Source: Candidatus Aphodosoma intestinipullorum
Lineage (GTDB): Bacteria > Bacteroidota > Bacteroidia > Bacteroidales > Paludibacteraceae
Assembly (NCBI GenBank): GCA_017694515.1
Contig: JADIMV010000040.1
Location: forward strand, 1-35,719
Length of the DNA stretch: 35,719 nucleotides
Direction of reading: 5' to 3'
Shown: positions 1-7,223 of the stretch, one piece after another
How positions within the stretch are numbered: the stretch's first letter is position 1
How the letters are laid out: every line of letters begins with the position of its first letter
The notes under the pieces: model-generated
The model's input: only the letters and a program-made list of their open reading frames with translations
Told to the model about the DNA's origin: nothing
The model's database searches: none
Program-made: the position numbers and the translations under genes

Positions 1-50
1 CGGCCACTACCCCCTCAAAGTAGCGTGTATACCAATTTCACCACCTGCGC
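1..50 (-). tRNA. tRNA-Leu(GAG), 3' part outside the window
   Basis: Read on the minus strand, the sequence starts GCGCAGGTGG and continues through a leucine-type D arm to an anticodon stem CTACT/GGTAG. The stem closes the loop TTGAGGG, so the anticodon is GAG (reads CUC/CUU). The window edge cuts the gene just after the anticodon arm, so the variable arm, T arm and acceptor 3' strand are not visible. It is the last of three tRNA genes on the same strand and is probably co-transcribed with the two upstream. Confidence 0.88.
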
Positions 51-79
51 ATACAAACTATCATGAACTTATGACCTTG

Positions 80-163
80 TGCCCAAAACAGGACTCGAAC
101 CTGCACAACCTCGCAGTTACTAGTACCTGAAACTAGCGCGTCTACCAATTCCGCCATTTGGGC
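80..163 (-). tRNA. tRNA-Leu(CAG)
   Basis: A complete cloverleaf is visible on the minus strand. The acceptor stem GCCCAAA/TTTGGGC is perfectly paired, with discriminator A. The anticodon stem CTAGT/ACTAG closes the loop TTCAGGT, giving anticodon CAG. A long class II variable arm follows, then a T arm with TTCGAGT in the loop. CCA is not encoded. The short ORF at 38-271 is a spurious translation through this gene and its neighbours. Confidence 0.95.
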
Positions 164-213
164 AACTCTTATCCTTTGCGCCTCTCTTGTCGGGACTCTT
201 CCCTCGGCGCGTG

Positions 214-286
214 AGCGGAAAACGGGACTCGAACCCGCGACCCCAACCTTGGCAAGGTTGTGCTCTACCAACTGAGCTATTTCCGC
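214..286 (-). tRNA. tRNA-Gly(GCC)
   Basis: On the minus strand the acceptor GCGGAAA pairs with TTTCCGC and the discriminator is T. The D loop reads AGTTGGTAGAGC. The anticodon stem CAACC/GGTTG closes the loop TTGCCAA, giving anticodon GCC. The T arm CGGG-TTCGAGT-CCCG is perfect. It is the first gene of the tRNA operon, about 140 bp downstream of a Bacteroidetes-type promoter. CCA is not encoded. Confidence 0.95.
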
Positions 287-668
287 ATTATCATATCATT
301 CTCGCTTCCGCCTCTTCTTTCGCTCCTCTCCTTGTCTCCCCCCCTCGGGGCAAGACCGCGTTCTTTCGGCAAATCCGCCTTCACACACATGGAAACCCAT
401 CCTCTCGATACTGTCCCCGTTTGCGGATGCAAAGGTACAACAATTTCCGGACATACAAAATATTTCTGTAAAAAAATCGCGCCTTTTTTCCTGACGGCAA
501 CCTACCGGCAGCTGAGACAGGACGTAAAACTTGAAAAAAGAAAGCCGTGCCGGCATACAGGAATTTCTCTGCGGAAAGGACGGACACAAAGCGTATGCGT
601 ACTCCAACATAGGACGGACGGCGCACACGGGACCGCAGGAGTATGGCAGCCGGCACGGCGGAAAACTC
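287..668. other. Intergenic region between the tRNA operon and an orphan gene
   Basis: Holds the tRNA promoter (430-459). The rest, about 460-668, lies downstream of the minus-strand gene at 669 and shows no convincing coding frame. The ORF-track entries here overlap each other on both strands and have no family features. An A6/T6 arm pair around a GC-rich loop lies near 470-492 and might end transcription from the orphan gene, but it is too AT-rich to call. Confidence 0.5.
430..459 (-). promoter_or_regulatory. Promoter of the tRNA-Gly/Leu/Leu operon
   Basis: The minus strand carries TTTG at 459-456 and, after 18 nt, TACCTTTG at 437-430. This matches the Bacteroidetes primary-sigma consensus (TTTG, 17-23 nt, TAnnTTTG). 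It points at the tRNA-Gly gene. Confidence 0.7.
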
Positions 669-1298
669 TCAGATGCAGGACAGTATCACGACAAATATGG
701 CTGCGAAAAGCACTATGCCCGCAAGCACAAGCACACGCTCAGCACTGCATGCGCCGGCGAACCAGTTATATAAGAACCCGTGCGTCTCCTCCTCGTCATC
801 CGTAGCGGCCTGTTCCTCGCTGCGGCGTTGTTCCCGCCGCTGGTTGACATCGTGCTGATAGCCTATCAGCACATCCTCTATCCCCGACATATCGTCCTTG
901 TGTACCGTCAGCTTGGAGCAGATGCGGTGTACGTTCTCGAAACGCTCCGCATCGTAAGGCACTACATAGCGGCGCGGCGAGAAATGTGACATCAGCTGCG
1001 TATATAGCGTCCGCACATTGAACGAAATGTGCAGGCCCTCCTCTGCCTCGCGGCGGACGCGTGACAAAGCCTCGAAATCGGAAGCCGGCGTATCGAGTAA
1101 CATGCGGTAGAGACGGTTGGAAGTCTCGACCATAGGAGGATTGTATGGAGACATGAAGTTGGTAGGCGTAACGGCCTCCACAAGAATGGATTTAAACCCG
1201 TATGGGTCATCCGGCAACAGGGATATGCGCTCTGGCGGCGCGGCAGCGCAGCCGGTTGCAGCCTCGTCCGGGCGGGTTTCTTCTTTAATTGCGTTCAT
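669..1298 (-). CDS. Orphan tail-anchored membrane protein, function unknown
   Basis: A 209-residue protein I do not recognise. It has no signal peptide. The first roughly 180 residues are hydrophilic, with a highly charged patch (QRREQRRSEEQAATDDEEE) just before the C-terminus. The last 22 residues (VLVLAGIVLFAAIFVVILSC) form one hydrophobic segment ending almost at the stop, so the protein is probably tail-anchored with its bulk in the cytoplasm. It reads well in one frame, and a strong promoter lies about 90 bp upstream of the ATG, which supports a real gene. It stands alone between the tRNA operon and another orphan gene, so context gives no function. Confidence 0.72.
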   Translation of the reverse strand: MNAIKEETRPDEAATGCAAAPPERISLLPDDPYGFKSILVEAVTPTNFMSPYNPPMVETSNRLYRMLLDTPASDFEALSRVRREAEEGLHISFNVRTLYTQLMSHFSPRRYVVPYDAERFENVHRICSKLTVHKDDMSGIEDVLIGYQHDVNQRREQRRSEEQAATDDEEETHGFLYNWFAGACSAERVLVLAGIVLFAAIFVVILSCI

Positions 1299-1670
1299 GG
1301 TACAACTTCTTCTTTATTGCTTTATTGCCATCCGAAAGCAAACTCACTGAACTTGTTCATTGGTTATGCTGAGGCGTAGCTTAACGCTGCAAAGATAATA
1401 CTTATGCAAAGATAATGCAAAAGCACTAACAAGGTATATTTCACCCCCCCCTCATTTATATTTATTTAACTATACTAACAGATATAGCCCGCGTCCTTAT
1501 CACACGTTCCGCCCGCCTTCGCACGCCCGCAAACCGCGCATTTTGAGGTAAAACACGCCCGTTTGGGGCATCCTCTCGGCAAAGCGGCCTGCCGCTTTCT
1601 GAACACTTTCGTTTCCGCCGCTAATCATATATCGCGCACCCCGCTCCCATGCCTCGTCCGGCCTATTCTC
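1299..1670. other. Intergenic region between two orphan genes
   Basis: Contains the promoter at 1390-1421, an AT-rich stretch around 1450-1490, and a hairpin at 1581-1598 (AAAGCGG/CCGCTTT around CCTG). The hairpin lies just past the stop of the gene at 1671 and may be its weak terminator. No coding frame is convincing. Confidence 0.45.
1390..1421 (-). promoter_or_regulatory. Promoter of the tail-anchored orphan gene, with a duplicated -7 element
   Basis: TTTG at 1421-1418, then 20 nt, then TATCTTTG at 1397-1390, all on the minus strand. A second copy of the -7 element (TATCTTTG at 1414-1407) sits 17 bp upstream inside a direct repeat TGCAAAGATAAT. Only the downstream copy has a well-spaced TTTG. 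Confidence 0.7.
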
Positions 1671-2198
1671 TCAGCCCGTCACCATCCGCTCCTGTCGGCG
1701 CATACGTCTGTTCCCGTCCCGCGCCCTTTTCCGCCGCCTCTCGTGCGCAGCCCGTACATCTTCGACAATCTCTTCAATCTCAACGCCTTCCATCCCCGCC
1801 ATTCTCTTCTTCTTTCTCTCCTCGCGCCTCTGCCGCGCCTCCTCGGCCCACAACCGCAGGGCCTCCATGCTCCGCTGCTCCGCCTCCGTTGCATCCTCCT
1901 TCAGCCGCCTGACGTGATGCGCCACGCACGCACCCCGCGCCGTCTTATACCCCATCTCCGCCGCGTGAGTCTCCCAGTACAGCCGCCTCTCCGGGTCACC
2001 CATCTCCCTCTTCGTCGCCTCGCTCGCCCTCGCCAGCACATCCCGCGCCCGCAGCTGCCTCTCCGTCTCCGGCTGCGTAATCTCCACAGCCTTAACCGTA
2101 TATATCCGTCCCCAGCGTACCGTCAGCCGCAGCCCGCTCCCCCTCATCCGCCGCCTTACATAAGGCAGCCAGCCCATCGAAATCAACTCCAATCTCAT
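1671..2198 (-). CDS. Small basic conserved-looking protein, function unknown
   Basis: A 175-residue, very basic protein, with no signal peptide or membrane segment. The N-terminal part (SMGWLPYVRRRMRGSGLRLT) looks like a compact domain. It is followed by a helical charged stretch containing RRLYWETHAAEMGYKTARG, then a long arginine/glutamate-rich probable coiled coil (about residues 95-175). The opposite-strand ORF at 1563-2249 is low-complexity, proline-rich and clearly the shadow frame. The ATG at 2198 is the only good start near the conserved-looking N-terminus. I cannot name a family; a nucleic-acid-binding role would be a guess from charge alone. No clear promoter is visible. Confidence 0.55.
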   Translation of the reverse strand: MRLELISMGWLPYVRRRMRGSGLRLTVRWGRIYTVKAVEITQPETERQLRARDVLARASEATKREMGDPERRLYWETHAAEMGYKTARGACVAHHVRRLKEDATEAEQRSMEALRLWAEEARQRREERKKKRMAGMEGVEIEEIVEDVRAAHERRRKRARDGNRRMRRQERMVTG

Positions 2199-2323
2199 AT
2201 CCTTATATCTTTAAAAACAACACATTACACAATAACCAAACCGCCATAGCCACACACATCTCCGCCTCGCCCATCTCCTCGCCTCAATCGAACCCCGCAC
2301 CATTCTCCCAAAGGAATCACTTC

Positions 2324-2593
2324 CTCCTCCCCCTTGGGGAGGTGTCGCATAGCGACGGAGGGGTATAGAAAATGTCCTAACAGCTTTCTCTTTCCCGCCA
2401 TTACGGATGTGACCCAAATTTGCAGCGAGAGCGGCGTTAAAAGGCTTTTTTGTTTGAGCCGTCAGGCGAGTTTAAAAGCCTTAGCCGCTGAGCGTCGCAA
2501 ATTTGAGGTCACGAAGTCTGGCGGCGGTTTTCTTTGGTTACTTTCTTGAACTGTAGCAAGAAAGTAACTGGGGGTATAGGGGGCAACGCCCCC
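2324..2593. repeat. Composite extragenic repeat made of nested inverted repeats
   Basis: Four structured blocks lie side by side. First (2324-2363), a CTCCCCC/GGGGAG palindrome is followed by GTCGC-ATA-GCGAC. Second (2416-2504), a large imperfect inverted repeat is bounded by AAATTTGC and GCAAATTT, with GGCTTTT/AAAAGCC inside. Third (2537-2568), a perfect 12-bp inverted repeat GTTACTTTCTTG has an 8-nt loop. Fourth (2579-2593), GGGGGC-AAC-GCCCCC. From memory, similar blocks are dispersed between genes in many Bacteroidales genomes; that is recollection, not a search. No transposase is present. Confidence 0.65.
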
Positions 2594-2672
2594 ATAACGC
2601 CAGCCCCTAAAAAACACTTCAATACAAAATTACCTCCCTACCCCTACATCACCAAACCCTATCATCTTAATC

Positions 2673-2750
2673 AAAGTTAAAAACACGTACTCTAACCATA
2701 CCTCCCAGCCACCTTCTCCTTACCCTCTCCTTACCCCTCCCCACATAATC
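2673..2750 (+). repeat. Dispersed promoter-proximal repeat, copy A
   Basis: Contains the exact core GTTAAAAACACGTACTCT, shared with the copies near 9987 and 22784 (one mismatch at 27667). After the core this copy keeps a CT-rich tail but has lost the CGAAGCCCCTC units seen in the others. It lies about 145 bp upstream of the glnS -7 element. Confidence 0.75.
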
Positions 2751-2795
2751 CCGCACCCCGCAGCACACCTCACTTAATTTTATCCCGGCATAACG

Positions 2796-2826
2796 CTTGC
2801 CGTGCGGAGAAAATTGAGTAAATTTG
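2796..2826 (+). promoter_or_regulatory. glnS promoter
   Basis: CTTG at 2796-2799, 19 nt, then TAAATTTG at 2819-2826. The predicted transcript start leaves a leader of about 100 nt before the glnS ATG. Confidence 0.6.
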
Positions 2827-2932
2827 CGAAAGCTAACCGCGCCGTGGCGGCACAACTGGCGCAATCATCTGCACCTCACGCCATTAAGCGGCAAATCACA
2901 TCATTCACTAAGGCAATAATAAACCTATTGTT

Positions 2933-4618
2933 ATGGCAGTTACGGCTGAAGACGCTCCGAAAAGGAGCCTGAATTTCATAGAACAGATAGTAGAAAACGA
3001 CATACGTGAGGGCGTAAACGGAGGACGCATTCAGACACGCTTCCCGCCCGAGCCTAACGGCTATCTCCACATCGGCCACGCAAAAGCCGTATGCCTCGAC
3101 TTCGGCATCGCCGAAAGGTATGGCGGCGTGTGCAACCTCCGCTTCGAGGACACCAACCCCGTCAAGGAGGATGTGGAGTACGTGGACTCCATCATGGAGG
3201 ACATCAGATGGCTTGGCTTCCATTGGAACAATGTCTACTACGCATCCGACTATTTCCATAAGCTCTACGACCTTGCCGTACAGTTCATTAAGGAAGGCAA
3301 AGCCTATGTCGATGAGCAGTCGGCCGAGGAGATAGCGCGCCAGAAAGGCACTCCCACAGAGCCCGGGCAGAACAGCCCCTACCGCGATCGCCCCGTCTCC
3401 GAGAGCCTCGATCTCTTCGAGCGGATGAACCGTGGCGAATTCCCCGACGGCTCAATGGTGCTGCGGGCCAAGATAGACATGGCGCACAGCAATATGCACT
3501 TCCGCGACCCGATAATGTACCGCATCATAACCACTCACCCGCACCACAGGACAGGCACTGAGTGGAAGGTCTACCCAATGTACGACTTCGCACACGGGCA
3601 GAGCGACTACTTCGAGGGCGTGACCCACTCGCTCTGCACTCTCGAGTTCGAGGTACACCGCCCCCTCTACGACTACTATCTCGACCAGTTCGTCAAGGGC
3701 GACTACCGCCCCAAACAGCGGGAGTTCAACCGCCTCAACATAACATACACGGTGATGAGCAAGCGCAAGATGCTCCAGCTCGTCCAGGAAGGGCTTGTCG
3801 CCGGATGGGACGACCCCCGTATGCCGACCATCTGCGGCCTCCGCCGGCGCGGATACACCCCCGAAGCCATACGCGCATTCATTGATAAGATAGGATACAC
3901 GAAATATGAGGCGCTCAACGATGTGGCGCTCCTCGAAAGTGCCGTGCGCGACGACCTCAAGCCGCGCACACCGAGGGTATGCGCCATTCTCGACCCCGTC
4001 CGCCTCGTGATAACCAACTATCCCGAGGGACAGCGCGAGACACTCCTGACGGAAAACAACCCCGACAACCCCGGACTCGGCACACGCGAGATGGCTTTCT
4101 CCCGCGAACTCTACATAGAGCGAGGCGACTTCATGGAGCAGGCCGACAAGGACTTCTACCGCCTCAGCCCGGGAGGCCGTGAGGTGAGGCTCAAGAGCGC
4201 GTACATCATCCGCGCCACTGCGTGCGAAAAGGATGCCGAAGGGCGCGTCACCACTGTCTTTGCCGAGTATGACCCGGAGAGCAAATCAGGCTCGGAGGGC
4301 GGCAACCGCAAGGTGAAGAGCACGATTAACTGGGTGGATGTCGAGAGCAGCATCGAGGCCGAAGTCCGCCTCTATGACCGCCTGTTCCTCTGCGAGAACC
4401 CCTTGGCCGAGAGCGGCGGTTTCCGCGATCTGCTCAACCCCGGCTCTCTGACAGTCCTCAATGGCTGCCGTGTCGAGGCATACCTCGCCGATGCTAAGCC
4501 CGGAGACAAGTTCCAGTTCCTGAAGTCGGGCTACTTCTGTGTCGACCCGGACAGCACGCCCGGCAGCCCGGTCTTCAACCGCACGGTGTCGCTGAAAGAC
4601 TCGTGGGCGAAGAAATAA
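2933..4618 (+). CDS. glnS: Glutamine--tRNA ligase (GlnRS)
   Basis: Charges tRNA-Gln with glutamine using ATP, in the cytoplasm. The 561 residues match the usual length (E. coli about 554). The class I signatures are clear: PPEPNGYLHIGH with HIGH at residues 46-49, and MSKRK at 275-279 as the KMSKS-type loop. RFEDTNP and the acceptor-binding segment (TGTEWKVYPMYDFAHGQSDY) are also typical of GlnRS rather than GluRS. The C-terminal anticodon-binding beta-barrels are complete. The ATG at 2933 gives an N-terminus of normal length. Having a dedicated GlnRS suggests the organism need not rely on the Glu-tRNA(Gln) amidotransferase route for this tRNA. The aminotransferase gene starts 75 bp downstream on the same strand. 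Confidence 0.97.
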   Translation: MAVTAEDAPKRSLNFIEQIVENDIREGVNGGRIQTRFPPEPNGYLHIGHAKAVCLDFGIAERYGGVCNLRFEDTNPVKEDVEYVDSIMEDIRWLGFHWNNVYYASDYFHKLYDLAVQFIKEGKAYVDEQSAEEIARQKGTPTEPGQNSPYRDRPVSESLDLFERMNRGEFPDGSMVLRAKIDMAHSNMHFRDPIMYRIITTHPHHRTGTEWKVYPMYDFAHGQSDYFEGVTHSLCTLEFEVHRPLYDYYLDQFVKGDYRPKQREFNRLNITYTVMSKRKMLQLVQEGLVAGWDDPRMPTICGLRRRGYTPEAIRAFIDKIGYTKYEALNDVALLESAVRDDLKPRTPRVCAILDPVRLVITNYPEGQRETLLTENNPDNPGLGTREMAFSRELYIERGDFMEQADKDFYRLSPGGREVRLKSAYIIRATACEKDAEGRVTTVFAEYDPESKSGSEGGNRKVKSTINWVDVESSIEAEVRLYDRLFLCENPLAESGGFRDLLNPGSLTVLNGCRVEAYLADAKPGDKFQFLKSGYFCVDPDSTPGSPVFNRTVSLKDSWAKK

Positions 4619-4693
4619 GCCCCGTAGAAGAACGGTAAGACGATTGATGAGTTTATCTTATATAATATATTAACCATTTAAAACACTAAGACT

Positions 4694-5878
4694 ATGCGTT
4701 ATGCTAAATGTGTAGGGGAGTTCCGCCCGTCGCCGATACGCGGCATGATGAAGGCGGTCATTAACCCCAATGTCATCTCATTCGCCGGCGGTATGCCGGG
4801 AAACGACCTGTTCCCGATACAGGATGTGCGCGACATAGTGGCCACTCTGCCGGAGGCCGAGTTCGAGACCGCCATGCAGTATGGCCCGACCGACGGCCTG
4901 CCCGCGCTCATCGACCTGCTGACCAAGGATATGGCCGCAAAAGGGTTCGACATGACGAAGAACCGCATCATCATCACCACGGGCTCTACTCAGGTGATGA
5001 ACATCATCTCTAAAATACTGACCGACCCGGGCGACGTGGTACTGACGGAAGACCCCGTCTTCTGCGGCTCTGCTGGGGCGTTCTGCGCCGCGCAGGGAAA
5101 AATCTACGGCGTAAAGCTCGACGGTGAGGGCATCATAATCTCCGAACTCGAAAAGGCTCTCGAACTGAACCCGAAGTTCATCTACATCACCCCGACATTC
5201 CACAACCCCGCCGGCCTGACCTACTCCCGCAAACGCCGCGAGGAGTTCCTCGCCGTGATGGCAAAGCACCCCGACACTGTGATACTCGAGGACGACGCAT
5301 ACTGCCAGCTCTACTACGATGAGGATGTCAGGAACGAGATAGTGCCGATGAAGACCTACGCCAAGAACGAGCAGCAGATAGTCTACTGTAGCTCATTCTC
5401 GAAGATATTCGGCCCCGGCCTCCGTATCGGATGGATGGTAATCCCGAACAATATGTACGAGGCTGCCGAGATATGCAAGCAGTCCATCGATGCCTGCACG
5501 CCGCAGCTCTCGCAGATGCTGGCATACGAGTTCATGCGCTCCGGCCGCATGACGCGCTACGTGGAGCGTCTCCGCAAGGTCTACAAGGAACGCCGCGACA
5601 CTATGGTGCGCTGCATGAAGGAGTATTGCCCCGAAGTGACTTTCGTGACACCGAAAGGCGGCTTCTTCCTCTGGGCAAAACTGCCCGACGGTCTCGACAT
5701 AGACAAGTATTTCGATGCCTGCGCTGAGCGCGGCGTAGTCTTCGTCAAGGGACAGGCCTTCAGCGCGAACTACGAGAACAACGGACACATCCGCGTCTCC
5801 TTCTCCAACATCCCGCCCGAAGTCATCGAAAAGGGCGTGAAGCTCATGGGCGAGGAGCTCAAGAAGATGCTGAAGTAA
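4694..5878 (+). CDS. PLP-dependent aminotransferase, class I/II (2-aminoadipate aminotransferase-like)
   Basis: A fold-type I aminotransferase of 394 residues that swaps amino groups between an amino acid and a 2-oxo acid using pyridoxal phosphate. The PLP lysine is K237 in SSFSKIFGPGLRIGW. Also visible are the N-terminal ISFAGGMPGNDLFP, the substrate-loop TPTFHNPAG and the cofactor-contacting ILEDDAYCQLYY. These features resemble the LysN/kynurenine aminotransferase-like group, which accepts 2-aminoadipate, aromatic or branched-chain substrates, so the true substrate is open. There is no N-terminal HTH, so it is not a MocR regulator. It follows glnS by 75 bp and ends just before a strong terminator. 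Confidence 0.9.
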   Translation: MRYAKCVGEFRPSPIRGMMKAVINPNVISFAGGMPGNDLFPIQDVRDIVATLPEAEFETAMQYGPTDGLPALIDLLTKDMAAKGFDMTKNRIIITTGSTQVMNIISKILTDPGDVVLTEDPVFCGSAGAFCAAQGKIYGVKLDGEGIIISELEKALELNPKFIYITPTFHNPAGLTYSRKRREEFLAVMAKHPDTVILEDDAYCQLYYDEDVRNEIVPMKTYAKNEQQIVYCSSFSKIFGPGLRIGWMVIPNNMYEAAEICKQSIDACTPQLSQMLAYEFMRSGRMTRYVERLRKVYKERRDTMVRCMKEYCPEVTFVTPKGGFFLWAKLPDGLDIDKYFDACAERGVVFVKGQAFSANYENNGHIRVSFSNIPPEVIEKGVKLMGEELKKMLK

Positions 5879-5898
5879 ACAGACCTCACCGCATCAAT

Positions 5899-5943
5899 AA
5901 AGAAAGCCGCCTGCAAGAGCAAATCTTGCAGGCGGCTTTCTTT
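5899..5943. terminator. Bidirectional terminator between convergent genes
   Basis: A perfect 20-bp stem (core GCCGCCTGCAAGA/TCTTGCAGGCGGC) with loop GCAAA and A/T-rich feet on both sides, so it forms a U-tailed hairpin on either strand. It sits between the aminotransferase gene (plus) and the phosphopantetheinyl transferase gene (minus), 20 bp from each stop. Confidence 0.92.
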
Positions 5944-5962
5944 GTCTGTCTGGACGGCCGGT

Positions 5963-6592
5963 CTACTTCTTCACCCACGCCATGACAAACTCCGGATAGA
6001 CCCGGTACTCTATCGTATAGCGCGCGTGCGCGGCCGTGCAGCTCTCCTGTGCGGTCATAGTCCCCTCGAGATACGGCTGGAAGGGATTGATGATGATGTC
6101 GTTGATAAAATCTACGCTCTCCTGTCCCATCACCTTGTACAGTGCCTCCTTGGCCGACCACATCAGAGCGAGGTGCGTCTTCTCAGAACGGCTGTCTACA
6201 AACGCCAGTTCGCTCTTGTTCAGGAACTTGTGCTTCACGCGTGCCACCTTGTCCGATACTCTCTCTATGTCTATGCCCACCGGATGGCACGGATGCAGTA
6301 TGACTGCGGCATACTCTCCCGTATGGGTGATGCTTATCTGCTGCGAGTGGTCCGCCAGATACGGCATCCCGCTTGGCAGATATTCTATCGTCTGTGGTGA
6401 GCCGCATATCTCGCTGAGCATCACCCGCACGGCCAGATACTCGCGCCTCCGCTTCTCGCTGCTGAACCGGTAGACCTGCTCCATCACGAAGGGGTCAAGG
6501 TCAAGCCGTTCAAGAAGTTCGTCGGAACTCTCCGTGATGTGCCACAGGGCTATGGTTATCCCGTTCTCGTATGTAGTCTGTTCAATTAACAT
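5963..6592 (-). CDS. 4'-phosphopantetheinyl transferase, Sfp type
   Basis: Transfers the phosphopantetheine arm from CoA to a serine of acyl or peptidyl carrier proteins. Of 209 residues, the ACPS-superfamily motifs are intact: SITHTGEYAAV near 87-97, VGIDIER with Mg-binding D108, and WSAKEALYK at 145-153 with E149. Length and the two-half layout suit the Sfp/Gsp group rather than the trimeric AcpS. It is the last gene of the minus-strand run after gldD, with a 31-bp gap, and ends at the shared terminator. No polyketide or non-ribosomal synthase is in the window, so the carrier protein it serves is unknown. Confidence 0.9.
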   Translation of the reverse strand: MLIEQTTYENGITIALWHITESSDELLERLDLDPFVMEQVYRFSSEKRRREYLAVRVMLSEICGSPQTIEYLPSGMPYLADHSQQISITHTGEYAAVILHPCHPVGIDIERVSDKVARVKHKFLNKSELAFVDSRSEKTHLALMWSAKEALYKVMGQESVDFINDIIINPFQPYLEGTMTAQESCTAAHARYTIEYRVYPEFVMAWVKK

Positions 6593-6623
6593 ATATCGTT
6601 GTGTTTATCATGTGTATCATACG

Positions 6624-7223
6624 TCATTTCCACTCGAGCGACTCTATGAGCCTGATGATGTCCTGCTCCACGTATGTGCTTACTGGCGCGATGGAGTCCG
6701 GGTTCGGCAGCGCGTTGAAATACAGTGCCCCACGGATGAAATGCCTTGTGCTGTCTGAGATGAAGAACTGCACGGGCGAGGCCGCGTTGCCGCTCATCTC
6801 GTACAGTATGCCGAACGCCCGCGCCGTGTCATTGGCATAAAGGCTCTCCTCTATCGCGTCCGCCCTTATCGTGTGCTTGTAGGCCAGCGTATACGACTCC
6901 TCGCTCACGGTCTGGAATGTCTCCGGAGTTATCTTCTTGTAGCTGAGGTGTATCGTGCCGTTGAGTGAGGGGTAGTCTAAGTTATACCACTCGTCATACT
7001 TGCCAGCCCACTGCTCCTCGCGCCTGTTCGCCACAGCGTATGCCGACATATCGAACTCACAGTGACTGAACACATCGCAGCGCGTATAGGCGTGTTCCGG
7101 CAGGTCTATGCGGAAATAGGCGTATGGCCTCGGCATAGGCGGCTGCGAGCATCCCGCCGGCAATAACATGGCCGCAAGCGCGGCAACGTACACTCTAATC
7201 CTCCTCATCATTCTCGTCTCCAT
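6624..7223 (-). CDS. gldD: Gliding-motility-associated lipoprotein GldD
   Basis: About 199 residues with a lipoprotein signal peptide ending in LLPAGC. The family hallmark PRPYAYFRIDLPEHAY follows the cysteine directly. The remaining sequence (YEMSGNAASPVQFFISD, IRLIESLEW near the end) is the usual GldD pattern. In Flavobacterium GldD is needed for gliding, but many non-gliding Bacteroidetes keep it, and its molecular role is not known. The ATG at 7223 overlaps the end of gldE by 29 bp. In-frame ATGs at 7211 and 7208 give a more typical signal peptide ([16 protein letters not shown]) and may be the real start. The two genes are surely co-transcribed. Confidence 0.9.
   Translation of the reverse strand: METRMMRRIRVYVAALAAMLLPAGCSQPPMPRPYAYFRIDLPEHAYTRCDVFSHCEFDMSAYAVANRREEQWAGKYDEWYNLDYPSLNGTIHLSYKKITPETFQTVSEESYTLAYKHTIRADAIEESLYANDTARAFGILYEMSGNAASPVQFFISDSTRHFIRGALYFNALPNPDSIAPVSTYVEQDIIRLIESLEWK

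Larger units (their letters stand above)
2199..2932. other. Gene-free region upstream of glnS
   Basis: This 734-bp stretch holds, in order: an AT-rich segment upstream of the orphan gene, a composite extragenic repeat (2324-2593), copy A of the four-copy repeat (2673-2750) and the glnS promoter (2796-2826). ORF-track entries here translate the repeats and resemble no protein family. Confidence 0.6.

Noticed and set aside
38-271. 77-residue ORF across the tRNA genes
   Set aside because: It is a translation of the tRNA-Leu and tRNA-Gly genes on the same strand; both RNAs are fully supported.
260-805. 181-residue plus-strand ORF and overlapping short ORFs
   Set aside because: No family features, overlaps the tRNA promoter and the end of a better-supported minus-strand gene.
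1563-2249. 228-residue proline/histidine-rich plus-strand ORF
   Set aside because: Low-complexity antisense shadow of the basic protein gene at 1671-2198.
2334-2549. 71-residue ORF with TKSGGGFLWLLS ending
   Set aside because: It is a translation of the composite extragenic repeat, full of inverted repeats.
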